Origin: Ravibacter sp964559125
Lineage (GTDB): Bacteria > Bacteroidota > Bacteroidia > Cytophagales > Spirosomataceae
Reading direction: 5' to 3'
NCBI GenBank assembly: GCA_964559125.1
Contig: CAZLGW010000008.1
Coordinates: 1-64,000 of the forward strand
Length of the DNA: 64,000 nucleotides
Below, piece by piece: positions 16,687-25,871 of this stretch. The notes under the pieces are model-generated. The model worked only from the letters and a program-made list of their open reading frames with translations. It was not told the DNA's origin and did not search any database. A program made the translations under genes and the position numbers. Numbering within the stretch: the stretch's first letter is position 1; each line of letters opens with the position of its first letter.

Positions 16687-18501
16687 TCAGGGAATCTGGT
16701 CATTTGTCAGTACTCCGTTACTGGCGGTAATAACGGAAGCCGGAATTGGAAGGAGGTGATTGTTTTTGACAGGATCCAGCCCTGATCCTACTCTCCCAAT
16801 ACTGATTTCCGCAGCGTCGACCACGCTCTCGGGCGACAAGGGGAACCAGGAATGCCGCGTATATCCTTCTATCTCTGTCCCCGGCAAGCGATAATCCGGA
16901 TTCAGGATCTCGATAGTTTCGTTGTCATCCTTATATCTCCAGAACAGGTAATCGGGAACCCAGTGGTATTTCGGATCATTCCTCATGATCTTCATACTCT
17001 CCTCCTTGGCTTCCTTAATTTTCTCATACAGCATGTTCCATCTTACCAGATCGTATTTACGAAGCATTTCTCCGCCGAATTCCCAGGCACGCTCATCAAC
17101 GATCGCTTTGAAAAATTTCTCCTTACTTACCCCTGCTTCTTCTACATACTGCGCCACTTTTTCATTCCACACGGCCTGAGGGAAGGCCCGCCTTCGCACG
17201 CTGGCCAGCGCTTCCTTCACCTCTGCCGTCGGTCCGTTTATTTCGTTTTCAGCTTCTGCAAACATCAATACGATGTCGGTATAACGCATGATCGGCCAGT
17301 TGACACCGGTTGCCTGCACACCGGCCAATCCTCCTCCCATGGAAGGAGTAATCCAGGAACGCCTCCATTTAGAAGGGGCAAATGCAGTGGGCGCCGGACC
17401 GATAAGACGCTGCTGACTGAGGAATGCCGCATTCCCATAGTTATACAGCTCCATATTGATATCCCTACGCATATCCCTGGTATCAAAAGAATAATAATAG
17501 TACAGGCAGGTGCGTATTTCACAGGCGGCCCTGCCGTATTTGGGTTCTGCCGGACTGGTGGTAAACGCCATCCCGATCGTCTGCCCGACTCTCCCGCTTA
17601 CCAGTCTTCCAAACGCGATTTCAAACAGTCTTTCGCCATATGTAAGATCCTGGGTATAGGCATGAATGCTTCGGAAAATATTTTCATAGCTGGGGTTCAG
17701 CACATGCTGGCCGCTTTCCATCACTTCCCGGCATTCCTGGCTGGCTATTTTGTAATACTCCTGCCAGTTACGCCCCCGCTTTGTTTCCAGGGTCTTATTC
17801 CGCAGGGAATACCCGGCGTAGGAAAGCGCCATACGCGCGCGAAGCCCTTTCACAAACGCTTTATTGACCCTTTCGGCTGTTGTCGTCTGTTTAAGCCAGG
17901 GTACATAATCCTCCACATCCTTCAACTCCTGTATAAGGTATTCGTAAATTTCATCCCGGTCGGTTTTGGGCAGGTTAAAATTGTCATCATCTTTTACAGA
18001 GGCGGTGGTAAAGGGTACGTCGCCCCACAGCGATACCAGCTCGTAATAACACAAGGCACGAAGCGTAACGGCTTCACCATAAAGAGCCCTGGCCTGGGCA
18101 GAATACTCCCCGTTCCATATCGGACTCTCCGGAAGGTTTTCAATGCAGATATTCGCCCGTTCGATAGTTTGATACAGGGTGTTCCAGGTTGCGACCAGGC
18201 GAGGGTTCCCATCGTTTGCCAGGTAGTGCGATATGGCAACCTGCGCACCTTCGTCGGGAGCGTACGTAAGCTCCACGTCGGTATCCATTTTATAAAACAA
18301 CCCCAAAATATACTCATACAGCGCATTTTCGGTCAAATTGGCATAAATGCCATAAACTGCCTTGGTGGCAAAATCGAGGTTTGCAAATGAAACGCTTTCT
18401 GTAAATATCGACTTCGACTCGGTCTTCAGATAGTCCTTGCAGGAAGCTACAGGCGCTATGATCAAAACCAGGATTAAGACTCTTTTTATATATCGGTTCA
18501 T
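16687..18501 (-). CDS. SusD/RagB family glycan-binding lipoprotein (second PUL)
   Basis: A 604-residue SusD homologue with lipobox PVASC (Cys21). The N-terminal segment (FTESVSFANLDFATKAVYGIYANLTE) and the TPR-like helices are followed by the RagB C-terminal block with YTDIVLMFAEAENEING and a VDERAWEFGGEMLRKYDLVRW motif. It is longer than the other two SusD proteins here (507-516), with an extra C-terminal loop region. It starts 11 bases after the end of its susC partner. It should bind oligosaccharides of the pectin-like substrate on the cell surface. Confidence 0.95.
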   Translation of the reverse strand: MNRYIKRVLILVLIIAPVASCKDYLKTESKSIFTESVSFANLDFATKAVYGIYANLTENALYEYILGLFYKMDTDVELTYAPDEGAQVAISHYLANDGNPRLVATWNTLYQTIERANICIENLPESPIWNGEYSAQARALYGEAVTLRALCYYELVSLWGDVPFTTASVKDDDNFNLPKTDRDEIYEYLIQELKDVEDYVPWLKQTTTAERVNKAFVKGLRARMALSYAGYSLRNKTLETKRGRNWQEYYKIASQECREVMESGQHVLNPSYENIFRSIHAYTQDLTYGERLFEIAFGRLVSGRVGQTIGMAFTTSPAEPKYGRAACEIRTCLYYYYSFDTRDMRRDINMELYNYGNAAFLSQQRLIGPAPTAFAPSKWRRSWITPSMGGGLAGVQATGVNWPIMRYTDIVLMFAEAENEINGPTAEVKEALASVRRRAFPQAVWNEKVAQYVEEAGVSKEKFFKAIVDERAWEFGGEMLRKYDLVRWNMLYEKIKEAKEESMKIMRNDPKYHWVPDYLFWRYKDDNETIEILNPDYRLPGTEIEGYTRHSWFPLSPESVVDAAEISIGRVGSGLDPVKNNHLLPIPASVITASNGVLTNDQIP

Positions 18502-18512
18502 TGTTTCAGCTT

Positions 18513-21500
18513 TTAGAAGGTAAGGTTAAGTCCAACATTCCACGAACGGCTTCTCGGGTAGGCATTGTAGTCCATCCCAGGGGTAAGCGCGGTATTCCGG
18601 ATCGCATCCACCTCCGGATCATAACCGGTGTATTTTGTCCAGATGGCCAGGTTATACCCCGTGACATACACTCTTAACTGTTCAAACTTCCATTTGGATA
18701 GCAGGTCACGCGGCAGAGAATATCCCAGAGTCAGGTTGTTTAGCCTCAAAAAAGAGCCGTCTTCTATCACCCATGAATGCAGCGGGGCACGATCCATCGC
18801 AGCCGACCAATATTTGGCATTCTTGTTCATTTCCCGCAGCTCGGCAGGATCGGTTACCACCTGGCCCGTTACCGGGCTGACATTGATAAACCGGTCTTCG
18901 GAATTCATCATTCCGAGAATGTTCTTGTAGAGTCTGGTTCCCCAGTAGTTGGTAAAATAGAGTTTATTAGCATTATAAATGTTATTGCCGTATACCCAGT
19001 TAAAAAAGGCAGACAAATCCAAGCCTTTGAATTGTGCTGTAAGGTTAATACCGCCGGAATGTTTCGGGTTCGCGTCTCCGATGACAACCTTGTCGTTGGC
19101 CGCATCCACTTTATGGTCGCCGTTCTGGTCGACAAACTTAAGTGCGCCGGGCCTGAACCATTTTGCGCTGATCAGCGTGCGGTTGTCGGCTACCCCTTCC
19201 TTTAATATATAGCTACCATTTTCATACGAAAAATCGTCAAAGGAGTACATTCCGTTCCCGTCGGTCTCGTACCCGTACATCAACCCCACCTTTCCGCCTT
19301 CCTCGATCAGGTAGTCGCCTGTAGCGCCGTCGGAGCCGCCCAGCGCAGATTGCTCCCATCGTTTGGTTTCGCCCAGCTTATCGATCCTGTTGCGGTTAAA
19401 GCCGATATTGAACGCTGCCGAAAAACGGAAATCTTTCTTCTCCACCATTACGGCATCCAGCGTCAGCTCCAAACCCCGGTTGGAAGTCTGTCCTATATTC
19501 TGAAACTGGTTTGTATAACCGGTGCTGGAAGGTACCGTTGCCATAATGAGCAAATCCCTCGTCGTATTTTTATATACTTCTATGGTTCCCGTCAACCGGT
19601 ATTTCAGCAAACTGAAATCGACACCAACGTTCCGGGTGACCGTTGATTCCCACTTAAGTTTCCGGTTCGACAGGGTTGAATTGGGTACCAGGAAAGCGGT
19701 AGGGGTATTTTCATTGCCTTCAATAAACAGACGGCCTGTATTTACGCTCAGTGTCTTCTGCCAGGCATTGGCCGGAATACGGTTGTTTCCTGAAACACCG
19801 TAGCTCACCCTCATCTTGAGGTCGTCGACAAAAGGCCTCGCATCTTCAAAAAAGCCTTCGTCGGATATCCTCCACGCGGCCGCAGCAGATGGGAAATACC
19901 CCCACTGGTTGCCCGGCGCAAACATACTGGACCCGTCTGCCCTCAGGGTAGCCGACAAAAGGTATTTCCCTTTATAGTCATAATTCAGCCTTCCAAAGTA
20001 AGAAGAAAGCGTAATGGCCGGGCTGTCGCTGGTAGAAATCGGATCTGCCATCCCCAGCTGCATCATATTAAGCGCACTGACTGCATCTATATAAGCCGGC
20101 AAGTACCTTACAGACGACAGGATAGAGTTTCCCTTTGAGTAATTCAACTCCTGTCCTGCTACCACATTCAGGTTGCTACCCGGCAAAAAATCGTTTTTCA
20201 CATAGGTAAGCACATTGGCTATGCGGTAACTGTTGCTGTTTCCTGACTGGATAGAAGCCAGCGGCTGAAAGCCTGTTACCATCGCATTGTAGGTGTTCAG
20301 GCCGTAAAACCTGTCATTGATGCTACGGTCATAAGAATAGCCGAACTCAGCCCGGTAGCTCAGCTCTTTCGGCAACCTGATATTGACTGCCCCGTTAAAA
20401 TTGATGGACAAAGCGTTCTGTCGCCGGTAGTCGTCAAGCGTTTGCTTATAGGGGTTGACCGTATAGGTACTGGGTATTGAAAAATCCTCTTCTGCTGCCA
20501 GCTCATCCACAAATTCGGAATATCCTTCTGCCGGCCGGAACTGAATCACGTGGGCCAGCCGTTCGTTAGCTACCGTTCCCGCACCCTTCAGGCGCTTGTC
20601 GACCAACCGGGTATTCAGATCGACGCTTAGCCAGTCGTTCAGACGGTTATTGGTCGTAATCGTCAGGTTGGTACGACGGTATCCGGACTCAATCATAATT
20701 TCCTCTTCTTTATTATGGGTGAGGCTGATATTGTACCTGCTTGCAGATGATCCTCCCGACAGGGAAAGGTTATTCGAGAGGCTGCTGCCGGCTTGTCCAA
20801 AAATTTCCTTCTGCCAGTTAGTCCCGGTCATCTGCTTGTAGAGATGCATATCATTGAAATCCCCGAACCGGAGACGGTACGCATCCCGGTCATCCTGTAT
20901 TTCATATTGCCAGAAGGCATATTCGTAAGGATCCAGGACGTCGAGGTACCGGGTTATTTTCTTCTGGCCGTAAAACATGTTGTAGCTCACTTTACCTTTC
21001 CCCTCCTTTCCTCCTTTAGTAGTAATGATCACAACGCCGTTTGCTCCCCTTGCTCCGTAGATAGCAGTAGAGGAAGCATCTTTCAATACATCTATCGAAA
21101 GGATATCGGCTGGTGAAATATCATTGATACTGCCTATCGGGAATCCATCTACGAGAAAAAGCGGCGAATTGTCCTGCGTAATGGAGCCCCCTCCCCTGAT
21201 CCTTATCTTGATATCGGCATCGGGCGATCCATCGGTTTTGGTCACCTGCACACCTGGCATCCTGCCTACCAGAGCCTGTGCGGCAGACGTTACCGGGATG
21301 TCTTTCAGCGTATTGCCGCTCACCGACGATACTGCGCCTGTCAGGTCTCTCCTCTTCACGGTACCATATCCCACTACCACCACCTCCTCCAGCGATTTTT
21401 CATCTTCTTTCATCGATATGTCGAAAGAAGTCATAGTTCCGACTATAACTTCCTGCGTCACATATCCCACAAATGAAAATACCAGTATGTCATCATTACC

Positions 21501-22052
21501 CCTCACAGTCAAACGAAACAGCCCATCTGCATCCGTAGTCGTTCCCTGCTGCGTACCTTTGATAAGAATATTAACGCCCGGAAGCCCTTCCCCTTTTTCA
21601 TCCGTAACCCTGCCCGATATTGTCTTGTCGATAAACAGGGAGGGGAGGGGCGGTAAGAGGTGAGGCTCCCCGGGAAAGGAAGTTTCCGGCTTTAACGACT
21701 GCAGAATAATCTGCTGGCCAATTACCTCGTATCTGATTCCATAGGGCTGGGTAACCTTCTCAAGAACATTGATCAGGGGCTCGTTCACAATGCTGAGTGT
21801 GATCTTCTTCCCTGGCGGCAACGTCCGCGGACGATAGGCAAATTTGACCGGCGCCTGGCGTTCTATTTCTGTCAAGACTTTCCGGATGTGTTCGTTTTCT
21901 ACCTGCAGGTTGATTTTCCGGTGGAGCAGCTCTTGTGCGGAGGAACTATGAGCCAGGGAAACACCCGTAAAAATCACCGCCAGGAAGGTTTGTATAAACG
22001 AGATTCGCATAAGGCGGATAATTACCGGATTTACTAATAGCCGTTTTTTCAT
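18513..22052 (-). CDS. SusC family TonB-dependent transporter with STN signalling domain (second PUL)
   Basis: A 1179-residue outer-membrane transporter. Domains: signal peptide (about 1-38), STN domain (about 48-115, INLQVENEHIRKVLTEIE ... IILQSL), carboxypeptidase-regulatory-like domain (about 143-225), TonB box LEEVVVVGYG, plug (IRIRGGGSI, DASSTAIYGARGANGVV) and beta-barrel ending in LNLTF. The STN domain contacts the periplasmic part of a FecR anti-sigma, so substrate uptake can be signalled to the ECF sigma factor encoded upstream. The order sigma, FecR, SusC, SusD fits this cell-surface signalling model. The 211-base gap to fecR holds two hairpins. Confidence 0.96.
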   Translation of the reverse strand: MKKRLLVNPVIIRLMRISFIQTFLAVIFTGVSLAHSSSAQELLHRKINLQVENEHIRKVLTEIERQAPVKFAYRPRTLPPGKKITLSIVNEPLINVLEKVTQPYGIRYEVIGQQIILQSLKPETSFPGEPHLLPPLPSLFIDKTISGRVTDEKGEGLPGVNILIKGTQQGTTTDADGLFRLTVRGNDDILVFSFVGYVTQEVIVGTMTSFDISMKEDEKSLEEVVVVGYGTVKRRDLTGAVSSVSGNTLKDIPVTSAAQALVGRMPGVQVTKTDGSPDADIKIRIRGGGSITQDNSPLFLVDGFPIGSINDISPADILSIDVLKDASSTAIYGARGANGVVIITTKGGKEGKGKVSYNMFYGQKKITRYLDVLDPYEYAFWQYEIQDDRDAYRLRFGDFNDMHLYKQMTGTNWQKEIFGQAGSSLSNNLSLSGGSSASRYNISLTHNKEEEIMIESGYRRTNLTITTNNRLNDWLSVDLNTRLVDKRLKGAGTVANERLAHVIQFRPAEGYSEFVDELAAEEDFSIPSTYTVNPYKQTLDDYRRQNALSINFNGAVNIRLPKELSYRAEFGYSYDRSINDRFYGLNTYNAMVTGFQPLASIQSGNSNSYRIANVLTYVKNDFLPGSNLNVVAGQELNYSKGNSILSSVRYLPAYIDAVSALNMMQLGMADPISTSDSPAITLSSYFGRLNYDYKGKYLLSATLRADGSSMFAPGNQWGYFPSAAAAWRISDEGFFEDARPFVDDLKMRVSYGVSGNNRIPANAWQKTLSVNTGRLFIEGNENTPTAFLVPNSTLSNRKLKWESTVTRNVGVDFSLLKYRLTGTIEVYKNTTRDLLIMATVPSSTGYTNQFQNIGQTSNRGLELTLDAVMVEKKDFRFSAAFNIGFNRNRIDKLGETKRWEQSALGGSDGATGDYLIEEGGKVGLMYGYETDGNGMYSFDDFSYENGSYILKEGVADNRTLISAKWFRPGALKFVDQNGDHKVDAANDKVVIGDANPKHSGGINLTAQFKGLDLSAFFNWVYGNNIYNANKLYFTNYWGTRLYKNILGMMNSEDRFINVSPVTGQVVTDPAELREMNKNAKYWSAAMDRAPLHSWVIEDGSFLRLNNLTLGYSLPRDLLSKWKFEQLRVYVTGYNLAIWTKYTGYDPEVDAIRNTALTPGMDYNAYPRSRSWNVGLNLTF

Positions 22053-22094
22053 TAGTTTTACATGTTTTCATGATTTTTTTGAGAATGAGAACAT

Positions 22095-22147
22095 CTTCCT
22101 TCGCATCACCGCGATGGTGTAATGTACCTGAAGAATACAGAAGGAAG
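22095..22147 (-). repeat. Long inverted repeat in the fecR-susC spacer
   Basis: CTTCCTT at 22095-22101 and AAGGAAG at 22141-22147 form a 7-bp stem enclosing a 39-base loop that contains a CACC/GGTG mini-stem. It is 43 bases before susC. It may be a leader structure of the susC message, which in sigma/FecR systems is transcribed separately from the regulatory pair. No recognisable sigma motif is visible. Confidence 0.35.
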
Positions 22148-22153
22148 AAAACG

Positions 22154-22184
22154 GCGCCAGCGGTGTTGAGACCACTTCTGGCGC
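22154..22184 (-). terminator. Probable terminator after fecR (second PUL)
   Basis: GCGCCAG (22154-22160) pairs with CTGGCGC (22178-22184), a perfect 7-bp GC-rich stem with an inner GGT/ACC pair. It lies 79 bases past the fecR stop. On the minus strand it is followed by CGTTTTC. On the plus strand a TTTTT run follows, so it could also stop antisense transcripts. Confidence 0.5.
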
Positions 22185-22263
22185 TTTTTAATTGATGAGT
22201 TAAAGGTCAGGACATAGTTGAAATAAGGCTTAGATTAAACAATTTTTATACATCAGCGACTTT

Positions 22264-23334
22264 TCAGGAACACCCGCTCCCGTAAATAATTACCTGAGCG
22301 TCTACCAGTTTGTAGCTAGCCTCAAGCACCTTGCAGATCACCTCAAGTTTCTGGTATAAATCTTCGTGGGTCAGGTCGATTGTCAGCGAACAGTCCTTAA
22401 ACAATTCTTCGTCAAAAAACACTTCGATACCGTACACACGTTCTAAGGTTTCAAAAACTTTTCGAGCGGGCGCAGCCTCAAAGGCAAAAGACACCGGCGT
22501 AGTATTCTTAAGTACCGAAGGGTTTTCTACAAGTGTTTTGCTTAGTGTTTCGCGTCCGATCTCGTATACCGCTTTCTGGTTAGGACTGAGTATAATTCCG
22601 TCGGCTTCCGGATCCTTCCTCGCGGTTGTTTTTTCCGAATAAACCGAGACTCTGCCGGTCTTGACCGACACGGTGACATCCGGATCATTCTCTCTGGCCC
22701 GAATGCTGAAGCTGGTCCCCAGCACTTTGGTGACAAGACCGTTGGCGTGTACCATAAATGGTCTTCGTGCATCTTTCTGAACACTAAAAAATGCCTCTCC
22801 AACCAGGTAGGAAGTCCTGATTGTATCATTAAATTCTCTTCGGTAGCGAAGCCTGCTGTTCTTTTCCAGTATGACAACACTGCCGTCGGAAAGCAGCAAC
22901 CGCATCGTACCGGGCGTATTGTTGATCGCTTCTTCCCAATCGGACCCCATAATGGCGCGGTCAACCCGGACACCCTCTTCCCCGGTACGAGACACTCCTG
23001 ACTGCCACCACCAGCCTGCGCCTGCAAGGAAGAGTACCGCAGCAGCAACTGAAAGATACTTCAGCCGGTTTGAAGAAAGCGACCGGCCGGGCTTTATAGT
23101 TTTTTCTATGCGACCCCATACTTTGTCAGCCTGTTGCCCGATCCTGGCGTCGTGGGGCAGACGCTGCAACCCGGCCACCAGCCGGCGGCCCTCCATAACG
23201 GCGTAATATTTTTCGGGGTTTTCTGCCAGAAAGCCTTTCCAAAACTCACCTGACTGGCTATCGGGCTCGCAGACCCATTTTTTGAAGTCGTCGTCCGCAG
23301 CAAAATCCTCCGCCTTGTAATGATAGTAGTTCAT
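22264..23334 (-). CDS. FecR family anti-sigma factor
   Basis: A 356-residue inner-membrane regulator. The cytoplasmic N-terminal region (1-90) should hold the ECF sigma factor, one transmembrane helix follows (about 92-110, YLSVAAAVLFLAGAGWWW), then a periplasmic FecR domain (about 140-245, LLLSDGSVVILEKNSRLRY, GEAFFSVQKDARRPF, VLGTSFSIRA) and a C-terminal DUF4974 domain (about 285-350, KVFETLERVYGIEVFFDE). The C-terminal part receives the signal from the STN domain of SusC. It is encoded after its sigma factor (110-base spacer containing a repeat) and before susC. Confidence 0.93.
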   Translation of the reverse strand: MNYYHYKAEDFAADDDFKKWVCEPDSQSGEFWKGFLAENPEKYYAVMEGRRLVAGLQRLPHDARIGQQADKVWGRIEKTIKPGRSLSSNRLKYLSVAAAVLFLAGAGWWWQSGVSRTGEEGVRVDRAIMGSDWEEAINNTPGTMRLLLSDGSVVILEKNSRLRYRREFNDTIRTSYLVGEAFFSVQKDARRPFMVHANGLVTKVLGTSFSIRARENDPDVTVSVKTGRVSVYSEKTTARKDPEADGIILSPNQKAVYEIGRETLSKTLVENPSVLKNTTPVSFAFEAAPARKVFETLERVYGIEVFFDEELFKDCSLTIDLTHEDLYQKLEVICKVLEASYKLVDAQVIIYGSGCS

Positions 23335-23444
23335 TTGTGTAAAAAGTTATCCGCTGTCAGCCCTTATTCATTGATAGCGGGCGGCGTACCACCTGAGTGC
23401 CTTCGTCTTGCAAGCCGATTGCTGATTGTCAATTTTTAAAACCT
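23335..23444 (-). repeat. Dispersed intergenic repeat, copy 2 (between sigma gene and fecR)
   Basis: The spacer between the ECF sigma gene and fecR contains TCAGCCCTTATTCATTGA (23357-23374), 17/18 identical to 6996-7013, and is preceded next to the fecR start by TGTGTAAAAAGTT, resembling the flank of the other copy. The remainder has GATTGCTGATTG-type units also present near 7060. No open reading frame is convincing here. Confidence 0.5.
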
Positions 23445-23990
23445 TCATAGGATACGAACCGTTTCCCGCAGGGCTTTGAGCCCGGTATAAATGAATTTAC
23501 AGGCCGACTGGTAGTTGACGCCCATGATGCGGGCGATCTCTTCATTACTGAAATGCATATAGAACCTGAGATGAAGCGCCTGCTGCTGCCGGTCGGTCAG
23601 GAGAAGATAACTGCGGTGCAATTGCTCCAGCAGTTGCCGCTCGCTTTCTCTTTCTATAAGATCGTCTTCGATCGGGGGTGCCGGAGGACCGGCCTCCGGA
23701 ATGTCGAACCCACCTGCATACAGGTTATTCCTGTTTCTTAACAGGTTGGCAAGCTTCTTTCGGAGTGCCGCAAAAAGATAGAACTTAATGGAATCGGTTT
23801 CACTCAGTTTTTTTGCATGCCAAAGCTCTACGAACAGATCATGGACAGCGTCTTCGACCAGGCTGCCATCGTCGGTAATCCTGTACCCGTAGCACATCAG
23901 CTCCCTGGAATAGCGATCATATATCAGCCGGAAAGCATCACGCTCACCCCCCCTGAATGCATTCCAAAGATCGGTATCGGTCATGTCCAA
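23445..23990 (-). CDS. ECF-type RNA polymerase sigma factor (second PUL)
   Basis: A 181-residue sigma-70 family factor with region 2 (AFRLIYDRYSRELMCYGYRI, DAVHDLFVELW) and region 4 (LTDRQQQALHLRFYMHFSNEEIARIMGVN) joined by a variable linker. It has the size and architecture of Bacteroidota ECF factors that work with FecR anti-sigmas. It should direct transcription of the adjacent susC/susD genes when the glycan is present. It reads away from GH125, with 184 bases between the two starts; a GGTGA/TCACC palindrome lies 45 bases upstream. Confidence 0.95.
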   Translation of the reverse strand: MDMTDTDLWNAFRGGERDAFRLIYDRYSRELMCYGYRITDDGSLVEDAVHDLFVELWHAKKLSETDSIKFYLFAALRKKLANLLRNRNNLYAGGFDIPEAGPPAPPIEDDLIERESERQLLEQLHRSYLLLTDRQQQALHLRFYMHFSNEEIARIMGVNYQSACKFIYTGLKALRETVRIL

Positions 23991-24034
23991 AGGCTTGTAT
24001 CAAACAAATTCATTTCCCTCTCTAATTATAGAAT

Positions 24035-24047
24035 GGTGAAAATCACC
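24035..24047. promoter_or_regulatory. Palindrome between divergent sigma and GH125 genes
   Basis: GGTGAAAATCACC is a perfect inverted repeat (5-bp arms, AAA centre) inside an AT-rich 184-base divergent spacer. Its position 45 bases before the sigma gene suggests an operator, or a small hairpin in the sigma transcript. No full consensus promoter is visible in either direction; TAACTTGG at 24145 is one base off the -7 box for GH125. The remainder of the spacer shows nothing else. Confidence 0.3.
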
Positions 24048-24174
24048 TATTTTAATCCAATTAATAATAAATATTTTTAAAGCAGAATAAACAAAAGACC
24101 TGTTCCCGGATTCCGGCAGGCCCGCAGACTGATATTTTTTATATTAACTTGGCGAATACATAATTTCATCAGCA

Positions 24175-25608
24175 ATGATATCTACAAGGAGAAAATTCAT
24201 CCGGACAAGCGCCCTGGCCACCACGGGGACTATTTTATACGGGAGTAAAGCCTTCTCTCTCGGGACCTATCAATCCAAACGACCCGCCGTTTCCGGGCGG
24301 CATTTCGTAAGCGAAGCCGTAGAAAACGCCATCAAAACGGTAAAATCCGGTATCCCGAACAAGGAACTCGCCTGGCTGTTTGAAAATTGTTTCCCCAATA
24401 CACTGGATACTACCGTTTATTTCGAAGAAAAGAACGGCAGACCCGATACTTACGTCATTACGGGCGATATCGACGCTATGTGGCTCCGGGACAGCAGCGC
24501 CCAGGTCTGGCCTTATCTCTCCCTGATAAAAAATGACTCCAGGCTCCAAAAGCTGATAGCCGGGGTCATCAACCGGCAAACCTACTGCATTCATCTCGAC
24601 CGGTATGCCAATGCTTTCTTTAAGGACGAGACCAGGGAAAGCGAGTGGATAAAGACCGATCGGACCGAAATGAAGCCGGGTATCCACGAGCGGAAATGGG
24701 AAATCGATTCATTATGCTACCCCGTCAGGCTGGCCTACAGGTACTGGAAGATCACAAACGACACTTCTCCTTTCGACAACCGGTGGAAAGAAGCCATTTC
24801 TCTTATCGTCAAAACATTTAAAGAACAGCAACGGAAAGACGGCAATAAAGGCCCGTACAAATTTGAACGGGAAACGTCGTGGGCTACAGACGGCGTGCCC
24901 ATAAGCGGCTATGGCTACCCGACCAAACCGGTAGGGCTGATCAATTCTACTTTCAGGCCTAGCGACGATGTTACCATATTTCCGTTCCTTGTGCCTTCCA
25001 ACTTCTTTGCGGTTGTCTCGCTCCGGCAGGCCGCCGAAATGGTATCAAAGATAAGCGGCGACAACGCGCTGGCGGGAGAATGCAGCCGGCTGGCAGACGA
25101 GGTAAGCTCGGCCCTGGCCAGGTACGCAGTGGCCACACACGAGCAATTCGGCAAAGTGTATGCTTTCGAAGTCAACGGTTTCGGAAGTTTTCACCTGATG
25201 GACGACGCCAATGTACCTTCTCTTTTGTCACTGCCCTACCTGGATGCCATACCCGCCCGGGACCCGGTTTACCGGAATACGCGAAGGCTGGTGCTTTCAT
25301 CCTACAACCCGTTCTTCTTCAGGGGACGGGCAGGCGAAGGTATCGGCAGTCCGCACACCGGGACTGATACCATATGGCCTATCAGTATTACGATACAGGC
25401 GCTGACCAGCGACAATGACGAGGAAATCAGGAAATGCCTGAAACAACTGATCGCAACCCACGGCGGCACCGGGTTTATGCACGAGTCGTTTCATAAAGAC
25501 GATCCGGCGCAGTTTACCAGGAAATGGTTTGCCTGGGCCAATACCCTCTTCGGAGAGCTGGTATGGGACCTGTTCAACCACAAACCACAACTGGTCAAAA
25601 GCGTATAA
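24175..25608 (+). CDS. GH125 family exo-alpha-1,6-mannosidase, exported
   Basis: A 477-residue protein of glycoside hydrolase family 125 (former DUF1237), inverting exo-alpha-1,6-mannosidases acting on N-glycan or yeast mannan. Family motifs: YVITGDIDAMWLRDSSAQVWPY (about 97-118), KWEIDSLCYPVRLAYRYW with the presumed general acid Asp178, and GFMHESF with the presumed base Glu437. The N-terminus STRRKFIRTSALATTGT resembles a twin-arginine signal, so export after folding is likely. It is not in a PUL: its stop is only 3 bases before atpZ on the same strand, which would place it at the head of the ATP synthase transcript. Confidence 0.93.
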   Translation: MISTRRKFIRTSALATTGTILYGSKAFSLGTYQSKRPAVSGRHFVSEAVENAIKTVKSGIPNKELAWLFENCFPNTLDTTVYFEEKNGRPDTYVITGDIDAMWLRDSSAQVWPYLSLIKNDSRLQKLIAGVINRQTYCIHLDRYANAFFKDETRESEWIKTDRTEMKPGIHERKWEIDSLCYPVRLAYRYWKITNDTSPFDNRWKEAISLIVKTFKEQQRKDGNKGPYKFERETSWATDGVPISGYGYPTKPVGLINSTFRPSDDVTIFPFLVPSNFFAVVSLRQAAEMVSKISGDNALAGECSRLADEVSSALARYAVATHEQFGKVYAFEVNGFGSFHLMDDANVPSLLSLPYLDAIPARDPVYRNTRRLVLSSYNPFFFRGRAGEGIGSPHTGTDTIWPISITIQALTSDNDEEIRKCLKQLIATHGGTGFMHESFHKDDPAQFTRKWFAWANTLFGELVWDLFNHKPQLVKSV

Positions 25609-25611
25609 CGT

Positions 25612-25821
25612 ATGAGTAAACGGGAAACCCCGAAACCCAACGCCTACGCGAAATATTCGGCGCTGGCGTTCCAGATGCTGGGCACTATCCTGGCTTTCAC
25701 CTATGCAGGCTACAAAATAGATGAATGGCAGGAAAATCAGATCCCGGGCTGGACATTGGCTTTGTCGTTAATTTCTATTGGCGCATCTTTGTATTTATTT
25801 ATACGGAGTGTGCTCAAATAA
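25612..25821 (+). CDS. atpZ: AtpZ/AtpI family protein of the ATP synthase cluster
   Basis: A 69-residue membrane protein with two hydrophobic helices (about 16-32 and 46-64) joined by the loop GYKIDEWQENQIPGW, the form of AtpZ/AtpI-type proteins that accompany F-type ATP synthase genes and are linked to rotor-ring assembly or ion transport. Start ATG 25612 is 3 bases after the GH125 stop. Next gene begins 50 bases downstream; the spacer contains the palindrome GGCGTACGCC (25831-25840). Confidence 0.8.
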   Translation: MSKRETPKPNAYAKYSALAFQMLGTILAFTYAGYKIDEWQENQIPGWTLALSLISIGASLYLFIRSVLK

Positions 25822-25871
25822 ACCTTTACGGGCGTACGCCGGCTCACCATAAAGCTTTATAAGTTATCCAG

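Noticed and set aside
16852..18390. A 512-codon open frame on the plus strand
   Set aside because: It is exactly antisense to a clear SusD gene. GC-rich third positions leave the antisense frame open; no family motif or signal is visible.
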